Source: Diplonema papillatum
Taxonomy: Eukaryota > Euglenozoa > Diplonemea > Diplonemida > Diplonemidae
Direction: 5' to 3'
NCBI GenBank assembly: GCA_030068145.1
Contig: JAPJBO010000046.1
Coordinates: 124,001 to 188,000 of the forward strand
DNA: 64,000 bases
Position 1 is the stretch's first letter, and every line of letters starts with the position of its first letter. This document shows positions 51,614 to 62,440 of this stretch, piece by piece. A program made the translations under genes and the position numbers. The notes below the pieces were generated by a model that saw only the letters and a list, made by a program, of their open reading frames with translations, was not told where the DNA came from and made no database searches.

Positions 51614-52005
51614 AAGGGCTTGGGTTAGTCATCATATCTTTGCGCATGACCCCCACTTTGTCGACGCACGCTTCATACTCCGGCCACGTGGCGAAGTTCA
51701 GTGTTCTTGGGCTCGCAATCCACGCATTGAGGTACGCCTCCATAGCGCTCCTCGGGATGCCACTGCCACGTTCATACGGGCCATTGAGCCCGAGCATTAG
51801 CACGTCGGTCAGCGTCTGCTCGTGAAGCCTCTTCCTGGCTTTTGTCAACACCCTTTTCATGTTTGAAAAGACACGCTCGACCGATGCTGTCCCCATTGGC
51901 AGGACAACAGCAATGGCAAACACATTGTTTGTCTCTGGAAATGCCGTCAAAAGGTTCGATGACTTCAGCAGCCCCAGCATGACCTCTTCCAATGCACCCG
52001 GTGGT
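51612..52005 (-). pseudogene. hAT transposase remnant (C-terminal dimerisation domain)
   Basis: The minus frame contains V-V-L-P-M-G-T-A-S-V-E-R-V-F-S-N-M-K-R, then K-A-R-K-R-L-H-E-Q-T-L and L-M-L-G-L-N-G-P. This is the hAT dimerisation signature (S-x-x-x-E-R-x-F-S ... K-x-R-x-R-L). Upstream the frame enters short repeats (ctgtggtaccc) and no catalytic domain is present, so it is a fragment. It lies inside the last intron of the LRR-like gene, on the same strand. Confidence 0.8.
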
Positions 52006-52796
52006 TGAACACGGTGGTAGTACACTGTGGTACCCCGTGGTGCACGGTGGTAGTACACTGTGGTACCCTGTACACACTGTAGTAGTACACTGTGGGTAGC
52101 CGGTTTCTCCGGGAAAACAATAATAGCTGAGATTTTTTTTTTTTTTGACCCAGACCAGTTTCCAGACCAACTCTGGTCTGGCGACCACCCCAAGCTAGTA
52201 GGCTGGTACCAGGGAAAGCTTGCTACACGGGAGCCAAGCTTCACGTGTTCGGCGGTACTGGGTCAAGTGGCTACCGATTTCCCAAACTAAAGCATCAAGG
52301 CGTGGCGCACCTTGGGGCTTGGCGCTCACGCTGAACACAAGCTCGTCGAGACGGTCAGCCGCAGGGCAGAGCGGACGGGGTTATGGCCCTGAGCTGCCTC
52401 CGACTCAAGCTTTGCAAGCTGTGGTTGACCGTCACGTTCCTGGAGCAGGAGCGGCCTTTTCTTTTTCTTTTTCTTCCTGTCGGCATCTGGTGCCCTTTTG
52501 CCGCCCGGGGGCGTGACTAGTGTGGGTTCTCTCCCTCGTCTTCTAGTCGGTTGTTTATTGATTGCACAGGGAACATCTTTCATTGGTGATCATCTCTACG
52601 AAAAGGTAAAAGTTTAGCCAAATGCTCTACTGCCTCTGCCACGTCACCAGACGCGTTGGTCCCTTCCTCACCGCCTTCCTTCACTCTCCCATTCCAGCCC
52701 CTTCAGGACTCCCAGACTTTTTTTTTTTTTAGCCCCCCTTAAGGCTTAAGCCAAGAGCGAGAACTAAATCTCGGTTTCGAAGGTCCTGTGGCATAC

Positions 52797-52956
52797 CGCT
52801 TCGAGTTCGGCGAGGATCATTCGGATCCCGTTGCTTGCGTTCACCGCTTGCGAAGACGTCCATTTGACGCCAGCCTGAGACAGCGGCGGGCCTCCCGTTT
52901 TGAACGCAACCTGTGTGGTGTGAGTAGCCTTCTGAACTGCAATTAGGGTGTGTTGT
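52797..52956 (-). CDS. LRR-like gene, exon 6
   Basis: 160 bp: one base completes Gly, then Q-H-T-L-I-A-V-Q-K-A-T-H-T-T-Q-V-A-F-K and I-R-M-I-L-A-E-L-E-A, donor GCG|GTATGC. Acceptor 'ccattcctggag'. Phase 1 in, phase 0 out, fitting both neighbours. Confidence 0.6.
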
Positions 52957-53249
52957 CTCCAGGAATGGCAGATTGACTGCAGATTGACCGCTGATATGGG
53001 CAGTTGGTAGATGGTCAGTATCACAGAGAACTGAACGGAGTCTCTCAGGCTGAAGCGGGTCTGCAGCACTGAAATAACTGCTGGGCGAGCCCTCGCCCCA
53101 ACCACCCAACGTATACGAATGCGCTGTAGCAGACGCGAGACAGCTGTAGGACAGCTCGTAGTCAGTCGATACACCAGCTAATAGCCTGGAGAATAAATCA
53201 ACGCGCCTCTGCGACAATGAAGTAACGTCATGAAAAAGACGAGCCATAC

Positions 53250-53465
53250 CCACATCGACTCGCCGTTGCTTTCGCAGCCAAAGCCCACAGGACGAACGAC
53301 CGGAAGGTTGCTGTTTGGTGGTCGGTGGTGAATTCGAGGGTAAAAGCCGAGACCGGTAAATGCGCGAATACATAAGGAATGGCGCCTCGTGGGTCAGCGG
53401 GTTTTCGGTAACGGACTGCCGAACCTAGTCGCTCCTCATTTTCGGTGAAACCTGCTGGAGACACC
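53250..53465 (-). CDS. LRR-like gene, exon 5
   Basis: 216 bp: one base completes Arg, then V-S-P-A-G-F-T-E-N-E-E-R-L-G, F-T-L-E-F-T-T-D-H-Q-T-A-T-F-R-S-F and A-L-A-A-K-A-T-A-S-R-C, donor TGTGG|GTATGG. Acceptor 'ccttcatcag'. Third-position C/G is strong in the second half. Confidence 0.62.
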
Positions 53466-53853
53466 CTGATGAAGGCACGAACAAAAGTTTACTTGGGTGG
53501 TTCTCTACAGTAGAGCTGCCCGTAAGTAAGAAACGCTTCGTAACTGACATCGCTAGTGTGGAGGCTCTTTTTCTTCTCTTTTATTATTGCCGGGGACGGC
53601 TCTACTGAACCGTGCATGATTGCCGCTTCTCATAGCGGAGACTCGAGTGCTGAAACTGGGCGCTACGCAGGCTTGCTGGAAAGGGCAAAGTTGTTTCCTT
53701 CACGGCGCGTTGTTCGTATCGTAAGCGTTGCTCCTGATCACGACACAGAAGTTTTGGGGGCCTCGCTCGCCGAGTGAAAACATTCGCCTGAACCTCAACA
53801 GCGGACGAGTCCCTGTGCGCCACCCCCTATCCAGTATTGCAACATTGCAACGT

Positions 53854-53965
53854 TGAGAGAGAGAGAGAGACGAGTTAGAGTGCAGGGACCATCTCTCCGA
53901 GGAGTATCCGGTCGCCCCACTACTATCCCGTCGGGCGTAAGTCGTTGCGGGCTGTGGCCCAGTCA
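53854..53965 (-). mobile_element. Retroelement family E, 3'-end fragment with GA tail
   Basis: GA tract 53854-53870, then 'gagttagagtgcagggacca' as at 59742. It lies in an intron, same orientation as the long copy. Confidence 0.75.
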
Positions 53966-54185
53966 AAAATGATTGTTGCACGTCGACAATGTTCAGATGC
54001 GCGAACGTCAGCGACCTGATCCAACTTTGATAAGCGCTACTTAGCCCGTGCGCATTGTCCCAGTGTGACTCGTCACTTCTCGGAGAAACGAGCTTGGGCG
54101 AGGTCACGGGGGTGCGTTATAGGGAAGGGAAAAGGTTAACGGTCTTCAACCCACCCTGAAGGCTGTGTGAAGTTCTCTTGTCGAG

Positions 54186-54590
54186 CATGGCACATCACGT
54201 GCGAAGAGATAACCGCGCCGCCGGCGACCACAGATTATTTGCCTTCTAACCCACAACTCTTGCCGACGTTCACGATGCCTCAGTGAAACTGTGGTGGACG
54301 CCAGGCGCGTTAATGAGCCGGTCCGTCCCTATCTCTTGAAACTGCATCGAAGTGCCTGCCGCTGTTTATCACGGTGAATCACGGTCTACCACGGTCTATC
54401 AGGTCCACGTGCGAAGAGATAACCGCGCCGTCGGCGATGCAGACTATCGCCACAGATTCTTTGAATTCTAACCCAAACTACCACGGTCGATCAGGTCCAT
54501 CCCTAGTCCCTAGAGCTGCATCGAATCGCCCGGTGCTGTATGCTTCGGTCTATCACGGTCTATCAAGAGGGGATGGACCGGCTCAGTTAT
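54186..54590 (+). repeat. Composite of M/I/F repeat pieces
   Basis: 'cacatcacgtgcgaagagat' (54190) and a second copy (54403), an inverted family I unit (54440-54480), and family F from 54310 including 'gagctgcatcgaatcgcccg' and 'aagaggggatggaccggctc'. Similar order at 27550-27900 supports one larger parent element. Confidence 0.65.
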
Positions 54591-54697
54591 GTTGCAAAAG
54601 CGGGAGTGCCGAGTGCCGCTGCAGAGTGGCTCATCTTACAGCAGACGCGAGGGCGTAACGCGAACGCGTTAGCGCGGGAGGGAGTGAGGCACCATAC

Positions 54698-54873
54698 CGC
54701 TCGGCGTAAACAGAAGCGAGGTCGGTGAAGCGAACGATGCGAGCGGCAGCTTCGCTGTTGACATCGCACAGAGTAACGTGAACCTCGCGCGGCTTGTCCT
54801 TCTTCACGAAGTAGGACGACGGCGCGTGCCACGAAAGCTGGGTCGCCGGGACGTGGAGGAAGATGTTCTCGTT
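54698..54873 (-). CDS. LRR-like gene, exon 4
   Basis: Acceptor 'actaaaccaacag', phase 0. Codons N-E-N-I-F-L-H-V-P-A-T-Q-L-S-W-H and D-L-A-S-V-Y-A-E then CG at donor CG|GTATGG. The 176 bp fit exons 3 and 5 in phase. Confidence 0.65.
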
Positions 54874-55208
54874 CTGTTGGTTTAGTTTTGTGTTGCAAAG
54901 AGAGATGATGCAAAACCGGGGTTTTGCCCAGAGTGTTATTCTGCATATGCTTCGAGCTATATTTGTGTCCAGGTTTTCGTACGCCTTCTTTACCATGGTT
55001 ATGTGCGCAAATGGTCAGCCAAAGCTGGGTGGCGAAAACGCGGAAGAACGTCGTTTCCCCCCCCCGATTTTGCCCTTTTTTTTTTCTTTCCGACTGCTGC
55101 TTTGGGCGAGCCAGTCGCGGCCCAAGGGCCTGTCCGAGTGCAATACACGAATACAACCATGAGGGCCTCTCCGGACTTCAGCAGCCACTGATACTGAGTC
55201 AAAACCCC

Positions 55209-57301
55209 AATGAGGGAGTGCCACTCCCGCATTGAGGGGGTCCCACTCCGCATTGAGGAGGTCCCACTCCCGCATTGAGGGAGTCCCACTCCGCATTGAG
55301 GGAGTCCCACTCCCGCATTGAGGGAGTCCCACTCCCGCATTGAGGGAGTCCCACTCCCGCATTGAGGGAGTCCCACTCCGCATTGAGGGAGTCCCACTCC
55401 CGCATTGAGGGAGTCCCACTCCCGCATTGAGGGAGTCCCACTCCCGCATTGAGGGAGTCCCACTCCCGCATTGAGGGAGTCCCACTCCCGCATTGAGGGA
55501 GTCCCACTCCCGCATTGAGGGAGTCCCACTCCCGCATTGAGGGAGTCCCACTCCCGCATTGAGGGAGTGCCACTCCCGCATTGAGGGAGTCCCACTCCCG
55601 CATTGAGGGAGTCCCACTCCCGCATTGAGGGAGTCCCACTCCCGCATTGAGGGAGTCCCACTCCCGCATTGAGGGAGTCCCACTCCCGCATTGAGGGAGT
55701 CCCACTCCCGCATTGAGGGAGTCCCACTCCCGCATTGAGGGAGTCCCACTCCCGCATTGAGGGAGTCCCACTCCCGCATTGAGGGAGTCCCACTCCCGCA
55801 TTGAGGGAGTCCCACTCCCGCATTGAGGGAGTCCCACTCCCGCATTGAGGGAGTCCCACTCCCGCATTGAGGGAGTCCCACTCCCGCATTGAGGGAGTCC
55901 CACTCCCGCATTGAGGGAGTCCCACTCCCGCATTGAGGGAGTGCCACTCCCGCATTGAGGGAGTGCCACTCCCGCATTGAGGGAGTCCCACTCCCGCATT
56001 GAGGGAGTGCCACTCCCGCATTGAGGGAGTCCCACTCCCGCATTGAGGGAGTCCCACTCCCGCATTGAGGGAGTGCCACTCCCGCATTGAGGGAGTGCCA
56101 CTCCCGCATTGAGGGAGTCCCACTCCCGCATTGAGGGAGTCCCACTCCCGCATTGAGGGAGTGCCACTCCCGCATTGAGGGAGTCCCACTCCCGCATTGA
56201 GGGAGTGCCACTCCCGCATTGAGGGAGTGCCACTCCCGCATTGAGGGAGTCCCACTCCCGCATTGAGGGAGTCCCACTCCCGCATTGAGGGAGTCCCACT
56301 CCCGCATTGAGGGAGTCCCACTCCCGCATTGAGGGAGTCCCACTCCCGCATTGAGGGAGTTCCACTCCCGCATTGAGGGAGTCCCACTCCCGCATTGAGG
56401 GAGTCCCACTCCCGCATTGAGGGAGTGCCACTCCCGCATTGAGGGAGTCCCACTCCGCATTGAGGGAGTCCCACTCCCGCATTGAGGGAGTCCCACTCCG
56501 CATTGAGGGAGTCCCACTCCGCATTGAGGGAGTGCCACTCCCGCATTGAGGGAGTCCCACTCCCGCATTGAGGGAGTCCCACTCCCGCATTGAGGGAGTC
56601 CCACTCCCGCATTGAGGGAGTGCCACTCCCGCATTGAGGGAGTGCCACTCCCGCATTGAGGGAGTGCCACTCCCGCATTGAGGGAGTGCCACTCCCGCAT
56701 TGAGGGAGTCCCACTCCCGCATTGAGGGAGTGCCACTCCCGCATTGAGGGAGTCCCACTCCCGCATTGAGGGAGTCCCACTCCGCATTGAGGGAGTGCCA
56801 CTCCCGCATTGAGGGAGTGCCACTCCCGCATTGAGGGAGTCCCACTCCCGCATTGAGGGAGTCCCACTCCCGCATTGAGGGAGTTCCACTCCCGCATTGA
56901 GGGAGTCCCACTCCCGCATTGAGGGAGTGCCACTCCCGCATTGAGGGAGTCCCACTCCCGCATTGAGGGAGTCCCACTCCCGCATTGAGGGAGTCCCACT
57001 CCCGCATTGAGGGAGTCCCACTCCCGCATTGAGGGAGTCCCACTCCCGCATTGAGGGAGTGCCACTCCCGCATTGAGGGAGTCCCACTCCCGCATTGAGG
57101 GAGTCCCACTCCCGCGTTGAGGGAGTCCCACTCCCGTATTGAGGGAGTCCCACTCCCGCATTGAGGGAGTCCCACTCCCGTATTGAGGGAGTCCCACTCC
57201 CGTATTAAGGGAGTCCCACTCCCGTATTGAGGGAGTCCCACTCCCGTATTGAGGGAGTCCCACTCCCGTATTGAGGGAGTCCCACTCCCGCATTGAGGGA
57301 G
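55209..57301. repeat. 2.1-kb array of a 22-bp minisatellite
   Basis: About 95 units of 'gagggagtcccactcccgca' plus 'tt'. Variants are gtgcc for gtccc, a missing C in 'actccgc', and 'cgtatt' units confined to the right end. Each unit holds the inverted repeat gggagt/actccc. No stop exists in any minus frame, so three very long frames result; all encode the same 22-residue cycle (M-R-E-W-D-S-L-N-A-G-V and G-L-P-Q-C-G-S-G-T-P-S). It lies between exons 3 and 4 of the LRR-like gene and is interpreted as intronic. Confidence 0.97.
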
Positions 57302-57757
57302 ACCGCACAGACGACCGCAAATCCGGAGAGGGAGCCCGATGTGTATAAACGCGGTGTTGTGTGCACCTCGTTCTCGTTCTTCGCTCATGATAACCAGACC
57401 AATCCAAAGTTGCTGCCGATGGCAACACGCAAGGAAGATGCTTGTGTTTGTTTTCTGGACCATCAGCGTCGGTGTACCTGCGGGTAGTCTCTTCAAAAAG
57501 CAACGTTTCCTTTTACATTTTTCGCAGTAACAAATGCGTTGTGATCACGAACGAGAACGCTGGCAGTTTGGGAGAAGATTCGCCCAACGATCAAAATCGC
57601 CCACTGACAGGCTAATCCACCCCCGGCACGTACAGTAGTAGTAGTAGTAGTTTGAACTTGATATGCAGCAACAGTCTGTGGTATGCGTCGTCCTAATCCG
57701 GGAACAAGTCGAGGGAGAAGAACGGCCGGCACGTACAAACAAAAAGAAAGACCATAC

Positions 57758-58192
57758 CTCACGCGGGGGAGGTGCTTGAACGGGGGCACCGCGGAGCATG
57801 ATGAGATTGTGGGACGACCGCTTCGGGAGTTGAATGCCCTTCGTGATCACGCGGTTGCCTGTGAAGATGCAGTCCGGCTTCGCTTCGCAGAGGTTGCAGC
57901 CGATCATCGTGCAGTCTTGCATCGACCCAGAGTTGATCGCGACACTTCCGCCTCGCAGGACGCAGTTCTTCAGGGACACTTCCTTCCCGAGGATCAAGTT
58001 GCACCGCACGAATTCAACGCCAGAGATTGTGCTGGTCGCCTTACTCAAATTCACCTCTGCGTCTTCTCCATGCATCACGACGAACGACCGGCCGAGGTAC
58101 GGCACGCCTCGCGTTGCTGACAGCAAAGCCTCCGTCGACTTGACTACCGCAGCATCGATGATGGCAGGCTCGGCAAGCGGGCGCATCATCGT
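57758..58192 (-). CDS. LRR-like gene, exon 3 (beta-helix-like segment)
   Basis: Acceptor 'cacacaaaacag', donor GAG|GTATGG, phase 0 to 0, 145 codons. It encodes R-S-F-V-V-M-H-G-E-D-A-E-V-N-L-S and then short repeated strands (V-E-F-V-R-C-N-L-I-L-G, V-S-L-K-N-C-V-L-R-G-G, M-Q-D-C-T-M-I-G-C-N-L) that look like a right-handed beta-helix. The two Met codons at its start could also begin a separate gene; the in-phase joins favour a single gene. Confidence 0.68.
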
Positions 58193-58204
58193 CTGTTTTG
58201 TGTG

Positions 58205-58315
58205 TTTTTTCCCGACGACAACTAGTGTTAGACTAGCCTACCCGAAGGCAGTTGTTCTTTAGGCAGGTTTTATCCTACCGGCGGATGTTGTTTGGGTTGG
58301 CGTTTTTGTTTCCGA
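58205..58315 (+). repeat. Dispersed repeat family L, copy 1
   Basis: 'cccgacgacaactagtgtta' to 'gttgtttgggttggcg' is about 90% identical to 62325-62440. It is intronic, next to the acceptor of exon 3. Confidence 0.8.
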
Positions 58316-58889
58316 CGATCCCGTTGGTGCGTACAGATTCGACCTTTTGTGCTTGTGAGGGGAGTTTCCTTTTTTCGTGCCTCGGACCAGCATGGACAAG
58401 GAGGGGTGTCGCTGTAGCTGGATCTGGTTCTGGTTCTGGGAAAGAGGGGAAAAGGTTTCCGGTGATCTCTGTCGGTTGGCTAGTTCGTCGACCTCTTTGA
58501 GTTGACTTTCACTCGTCTTACCCAGCACTGTACGTACGGAGAATGGTAGTCCTGCTCTATCTCATGGAGAAAGGTGAGAGAAGCGGTCGATGCTGAATCC
58601 AACGCTGAGAGACAATCGCCCCCCTACATGAAACATGCATGAACAAGGACTCTCAACAAGGCCTCCCAGATCGCGCAAGGGAAGCATTTGTTGGGGGGAG
58701 AGGATGTTGCTCGCGTTTTTTTTGTTCTTCGCGCGCACAGGGAAAAACCTTCTCCGGTGGGTGGGGTTTCCTGTGTTCGCAGTTCCGTTGGATTCGTTTA
58801 TCTTTCTTCTTCGCACGTCTAGCCGTTGTTACGGGAGCGCTCCCGTCCAGGACAAGAGTACGCCAAGCAAAACAGGGGTTGATGCATAC

Positions 58890-59049
58890 CTCAGCCGCGA
58901 TTCTGACGGGGCTGAATCTCTGAGGAAGGTCGCACGACCGGTCGATGAAGCTCTGCTCGACGACAGCGCCGTGCATCAGTTCAATCGCCTCGTCCGCTTC
59001 GTCTTCCGGAGCCCACTCCATGTGGCACTTGTCCCACGGTCCCTTGATT
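58890..59049 (-). CDS. LRR-like gene, exon 2
   Basis: Acceptor 'ggcatgtgcag'; one base completes Arg, then I-K-G-P-W-D-K-C-H-M-E-W-A-P-E-D-E-A-D and C-D-L-P-Q-R-F-S-P-V-R-I-A-A-E; donor GAG|GTATGC. Phase 1 to 0. Confidence 0.65.
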
Positions 59050-59387
59050 CTGCACATGCCGTGCTCTCTGCTTGAGTCTCTGTGTGTGGAAGTGATGTGA
59101 ACGCGTGCCGGTTGATTGTTTTCACACTTGGTTTTCACCCTGTTTCATTTTCGGGTTGGGAACTCGATCAATCCCCGAAACAAGTTGCCTGCATCTTTTT
59201 TGCATTCACCGAGTGAAGTGACACCCAACTGTCCACATATATTGGCGATTGGAACAGCATCGATATTGGAAAGGTCTGGAGAAGTCTGGCCGCTTAAGGT
59301 CCTGTTTGCATGCTTTAGGCATTAACTTTCTGGACTGTTTCTTGTAGTGAGCGGTCGGTTTTTTGAAGTCTCCGTTTGACTTGTGAG

Positions 59388-59560
59388 GCGAGGGGGAAAA
59401 TGTTTCTTGGGTTTGAAGAGCGCGTGGTGCTTGCACCACTGAGGCCAGGTTATTTAACCGCGGATTTAGTGAAGGATTGTGCAGGAAACGGTCGCGAGCG
59501 AAACCCGACCAGGTAACGACCATTTCACTGTCTTCTTTGTTTTGTGATGCGAACATCACA
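59388..59560 (-). repeat. Family B, copy 2
   Basis: It is nearly identical to 9206-9378 and keeps the same minus frame open (S-E-M-V-V-T-W-S-G-F-A-R-D-R-F-L). Confidence 0.8.
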
Positions 59561-59693
59561 AAGGGGGAAGGGGGGGGTTTCCTTTTGTGCTGTTATAGTT
59601 TCTGTTTCAAACTCTGTTCGGGGGTGAGAACTGCGCTTTTGGGGGAAACCGAAGCTGCTTCCACGCTTTGCATCCGAGAGAGGCAAAACAACG

Positions 59694-60793
59694 AGGAATA
59701 GTTGAGTTGCAGCTCTTGACAAAGATAGAGAGAGAGAGAGACGAGTTAGAGTGCAGGGACCATCTCTCCGGGGAGTTTCCGGTCTCCTCACTTCTCTTCG
59801 CACTGCTACGGCGGGCGTAAGTCGCTCCGGAGGCGCGCTGCAGGTCGCGGCTCTGCTACAGTGAGTGGTAGCACCGGAGTTGGTGCTGCAGCGGGCGCTC
59901 TGGCCGGCGGGTGAGCTCGTCTCGCGGGGGATCGCCGCCTTGTAGCGCTGCGGGCCCTCTTCTTCCTCGCGACTGCGCGGCCTACGGCGGCGGCAAACAC
60001 CTTGATGGGAAACTTCAGCTTCCAATGAGCGAAAGCTACGTCCTGAGGGTACACGGGTTTGGCGTCGTTCCAGCTGTCTTTGGAGCATACTGCTTCTATG
60101 CCGTTTAACATCAGCTCTGTCCTCCGTCCAGCTGCAAAACGTGGACGGTGTGAGAATCCCGGCATTGCCGGCGCACCCAGGCAGCGTAAAGAGCATACAC
60201 CCTGTCGCCACTTCCCGGGGAAGGCTGAGGCCCCCGTGTCAGCAAAGCTTAGGTCGTTGATGGCTCGTGCTAGATATCCTATCTGCAACCCTTTTTCGGC
60301 AAACGTTTCCCCAGGCAGCTTGGATCGCGTGTAGGCCTCAAAATCCAAAGCGAGTTCCACGCCGGTCGTAGGGAGAGGGGGGGTGTTGACCCAACGTAGA
60401 TTCCTTAGCCAGTAGACTAGCGACGCCGCGAAGCGCGTCCCAATCTGCTTCGTGAGGAGCTCACGGCTGTCCCTTGCCAGCTCAACGTCATATCTCCCTG
60501 CCGCGGCGGAGGCAAGCTCCCAGGGGCGCGTCGTCGCGATATTGTGCTGCGCTTGCGCCATCTCGATGGAGATGGTCCCGATCAGCTTCTGGACCCTCTC
60601 CACGAGTACCGGCGGGGTTCCGGATCCAGATAGATGGAAAAAAGAAGGTGTTTTTATTCTTCGCTTTTTCTCACGAACGGGGGAGTCGGTCCTGCTTTTG
60701 GCTTTGTAGGTTCTCCCGACTCCCCAATTCGTGGTTAGCACAAACTCAAGAGGTCTAGTCAACTATTCCCTGCAGTATTGGCATACTTTCAAA
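59694..60793 (+). mobile_element. MITE family D copy split by a retroelement
   Basis: The left piece 59694-59729 and right piece 60628-60793 together reproduce the intact copy at 22612-22805. The gap is filled by the family E retroelement, with 'agataga' duplicated at both junctions (59723-59729 and 60628-60634). Confidence 0.9.
59730..60627 (-). mobile_element. 5'-truncated retroelement, family E (898 bp) with target-site duplication
   Basis: It is bounded by the 7-bp duplication 'agataga' and ends at the plus-strand left side in a (GA)n tail. The minus strand carries an open frame from its truncated 5' end (G-S-G-T-P-P-V-L-V-E-R-V-Q) for about 270 codons, including W-L-R-N-L-R-W-V-N-T-P-P-L, V-E-L-A-L-D-F-E-A-Y-T-R and A-F-A-H-W-K-L-K-F-P-I-K-V-F. 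The position of this frame just before the tail, the tail itself and the truncation fit the C-terminal part of a LINE-type polymerase ORF. No RT motif remains in the fragment, so the family is inferred. Fragments at 22441, 32113 and 53854 are further truncated copies. Confidence 0.8.
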
Positions 60794-60810
60794 AACAAAA
60801 GCGTGCGTAC

Positions 60811-62129
60811 CTTCCGTAGTCGATCATGATGGTTTGCAGGTTCGCCGGGCAGTGTTTCTTGATCTTGTCGACGAAGGGAGGGAGGACGCGCTCGAGCTGG
60901 TTGCGGTCGGAGTAGGCGACGAGGAGGATGCGCTTGACGGGGAGCAGCAGGCACGCGTCGAGGATGTCCGGCTCCGGCGCGTCCCTGAGCTCGATGGTCA
61001 GGTTTTGGAGCTTCGTGGTGTCCGCAGTTTGCATCGCGTGGTTTGCCAACACCGGCAGCATCGCCTGCACCGCGCCTTCACGGCTGTCGCGGGCTACCTG
61101 CAGCTCAAGGGAGACGACGTTCGGGTTCCGGAGGACGATGCTCAGGCACTCTCCGAGGAGCGGTGCGGTGAGTGATGTGAGCCCTCTGAAGAACACCCTG
61201 TTCACCTTGCGCACCGAGTCGGAAGCCAGGTACTTCGCCACGTGCGCGACGTCGATGATGCCGAGCTCGTTGCACATGACCACCACCTCCTCCGGCTCCG
61301 GGTGGATGATGTCCTTCACCGGCGGAACGCACACCGAAGGAATCCGGACGCGGAGGCCGTCGACGCAGAGCGAGCACAGCATTTCCCGCCCGGCGTGCCC
61401 GACAGACGGGTCGCACTTGACTTCGACTGTCACCAGCGGCGCGCTGTGGTGAGCGCCGACGGCTTGGAGGGCCTGGGTCGCCTCGTGTGCGTCTTCGTAC
61501 GAGCGGACCGACATTTTCAGAGTCGAGCTCTGGGTCCGGGACCGAAGCTGCGCGACGAGAGCGGTGATGCCGGTCCACCTGTCGAAGCCGGTGATGTACA
61601 GGAGTTCGACCGTCTCGACCCTTGGTGGAAGGGCGGCGCCGATGGCGGCGATCGACTCGCCGTTGAGCTCGCAGTTGTTGAGGCAGATGGTCCCGACCTC
61701 CTGCAAGTCCTCCGCCTGCGCCTTGAACTCGGCGGCGACCGCGATGCCCATGTCCCGCGGGGGCTGACGGACGGCTTCCCGCGAAGACAGCGAGAGGTCG
61801 ACGAGCCTGATCTTGCTCCGGACCACGCTGCGCAAAATCCTCCGCAGCTTCCCGCTGAGCACCTCAACGGGGCGCTCGTGCAACCCGGCCGCCACGTTCA
61901 GGTCCAGCGCGACCGCGATCGGTGTCCCCCACGGTTGCGACCGCAGCCATTTGCACGCCGCCGACCAAGCGGCAGTGCTCGTCAACTCCGCCGCCGCTCT
62001 GTCCAGTGCCGCAGCGGGCAGCTCGTCGCCCGACTTCAAGATCTCGGTGATCCCATCGGTGACCGCTTCTTGCACGCTCTGAGGAGGGAAAGTGTGCAGT
62101 TTGAGACGTGCTTCGTGAGCCGCAGGCAC
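60811..62129 (-). CDS. Leucine-rich-repeat-like protein, exon 1
   Basis: The ATG at 62129 (M-P-A-A-H-E-A-R-L-K) opens 439 codons plus two bases, donor GGAAG|GTACGC. Ribonuclease-inhibitor-like alternation of strand and helix is visible at residues about 140-330: V-G-T-I-C-L-N-N-C-E-L-N-G-E-S-I-A-A-I, R-V-E-T-V-E-L-L-Y-I-T, V-N-R-V-F-F-R-G-L-T-S-L-T-A-P-L-L and P-N-V-V-S-L-E-L-Q-V-A-R. With exons 2-7 the model is 2544 bp, 847 residues, and all six junctions agree in phase. The role may be protein binding; no catalytic motif is seen. Alternatives are that exons 3-7 belong to a second gene, or that extra small exons were missed. Confidence 0.75.
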
Positions 62130-62257
62130 AAAAGTGAATCTGCTGTCCCTTGGGTGTCACGCGGCAGCTACTCAGTTACCCGCGCGTTAGACACAGGGGG
62201 CCAGTGCAGGGTGTTCAATACAGGATCGCCAACACAGTGCCGCGAGTGAGATTGCCC

Positions 62258-62312
62258 GCAGGGGCCGCCCGGTGCTTGTTTCGACGGATGCTGGCTAGGG
62301 GGAGGAAAATGC
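62258..62312 (+). mobile_element. SINE-like family A, 5' fragment
   Basis: 'ccggtgcttgtttcgacgga' and 'tggctagggggaggaaaatg' match the first 50 bp of family A; an 18-base T run follows. Confidence 0.5.
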
Positions 62313-62324
62313 GTTGTTTTTTTT

Positions 62325-62440
62325 TTTTTTTTTTTTCCCCGACGACAACTAGTGTCAGACTAGCCTACCCGAAGGCAGTTGATTCCTTTAGGCAAGATTT
62401 CTCTACCGGCGGAAGTTGTTTGGGTTAACGTCTTTTTTTT
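62325..62440 (+). repeat. Family L, copy 2
   Basis: It matches 58205-58315 and is bordered by T runs on both sides (62318 and 62433). Confidence 0.8.

Noticed and set aside
51180..52244. 354-codon minus frame as an intact transposase
   Set aside because: Only about 130 codons match a hAT C-terminus; the rest is minisatellite and short repeats.
54999..57503. Three overlapping minus-strand frames of 712-834 codons
   Set aside because: They exist because the 22-bp unit has no stop in any frame; the peptide is only the repeat, and neighbouring real exons splice around the array in phase.
61242..62249. 335-codon plus frame
   Set aside because: Antisense of the LRR-like exon.
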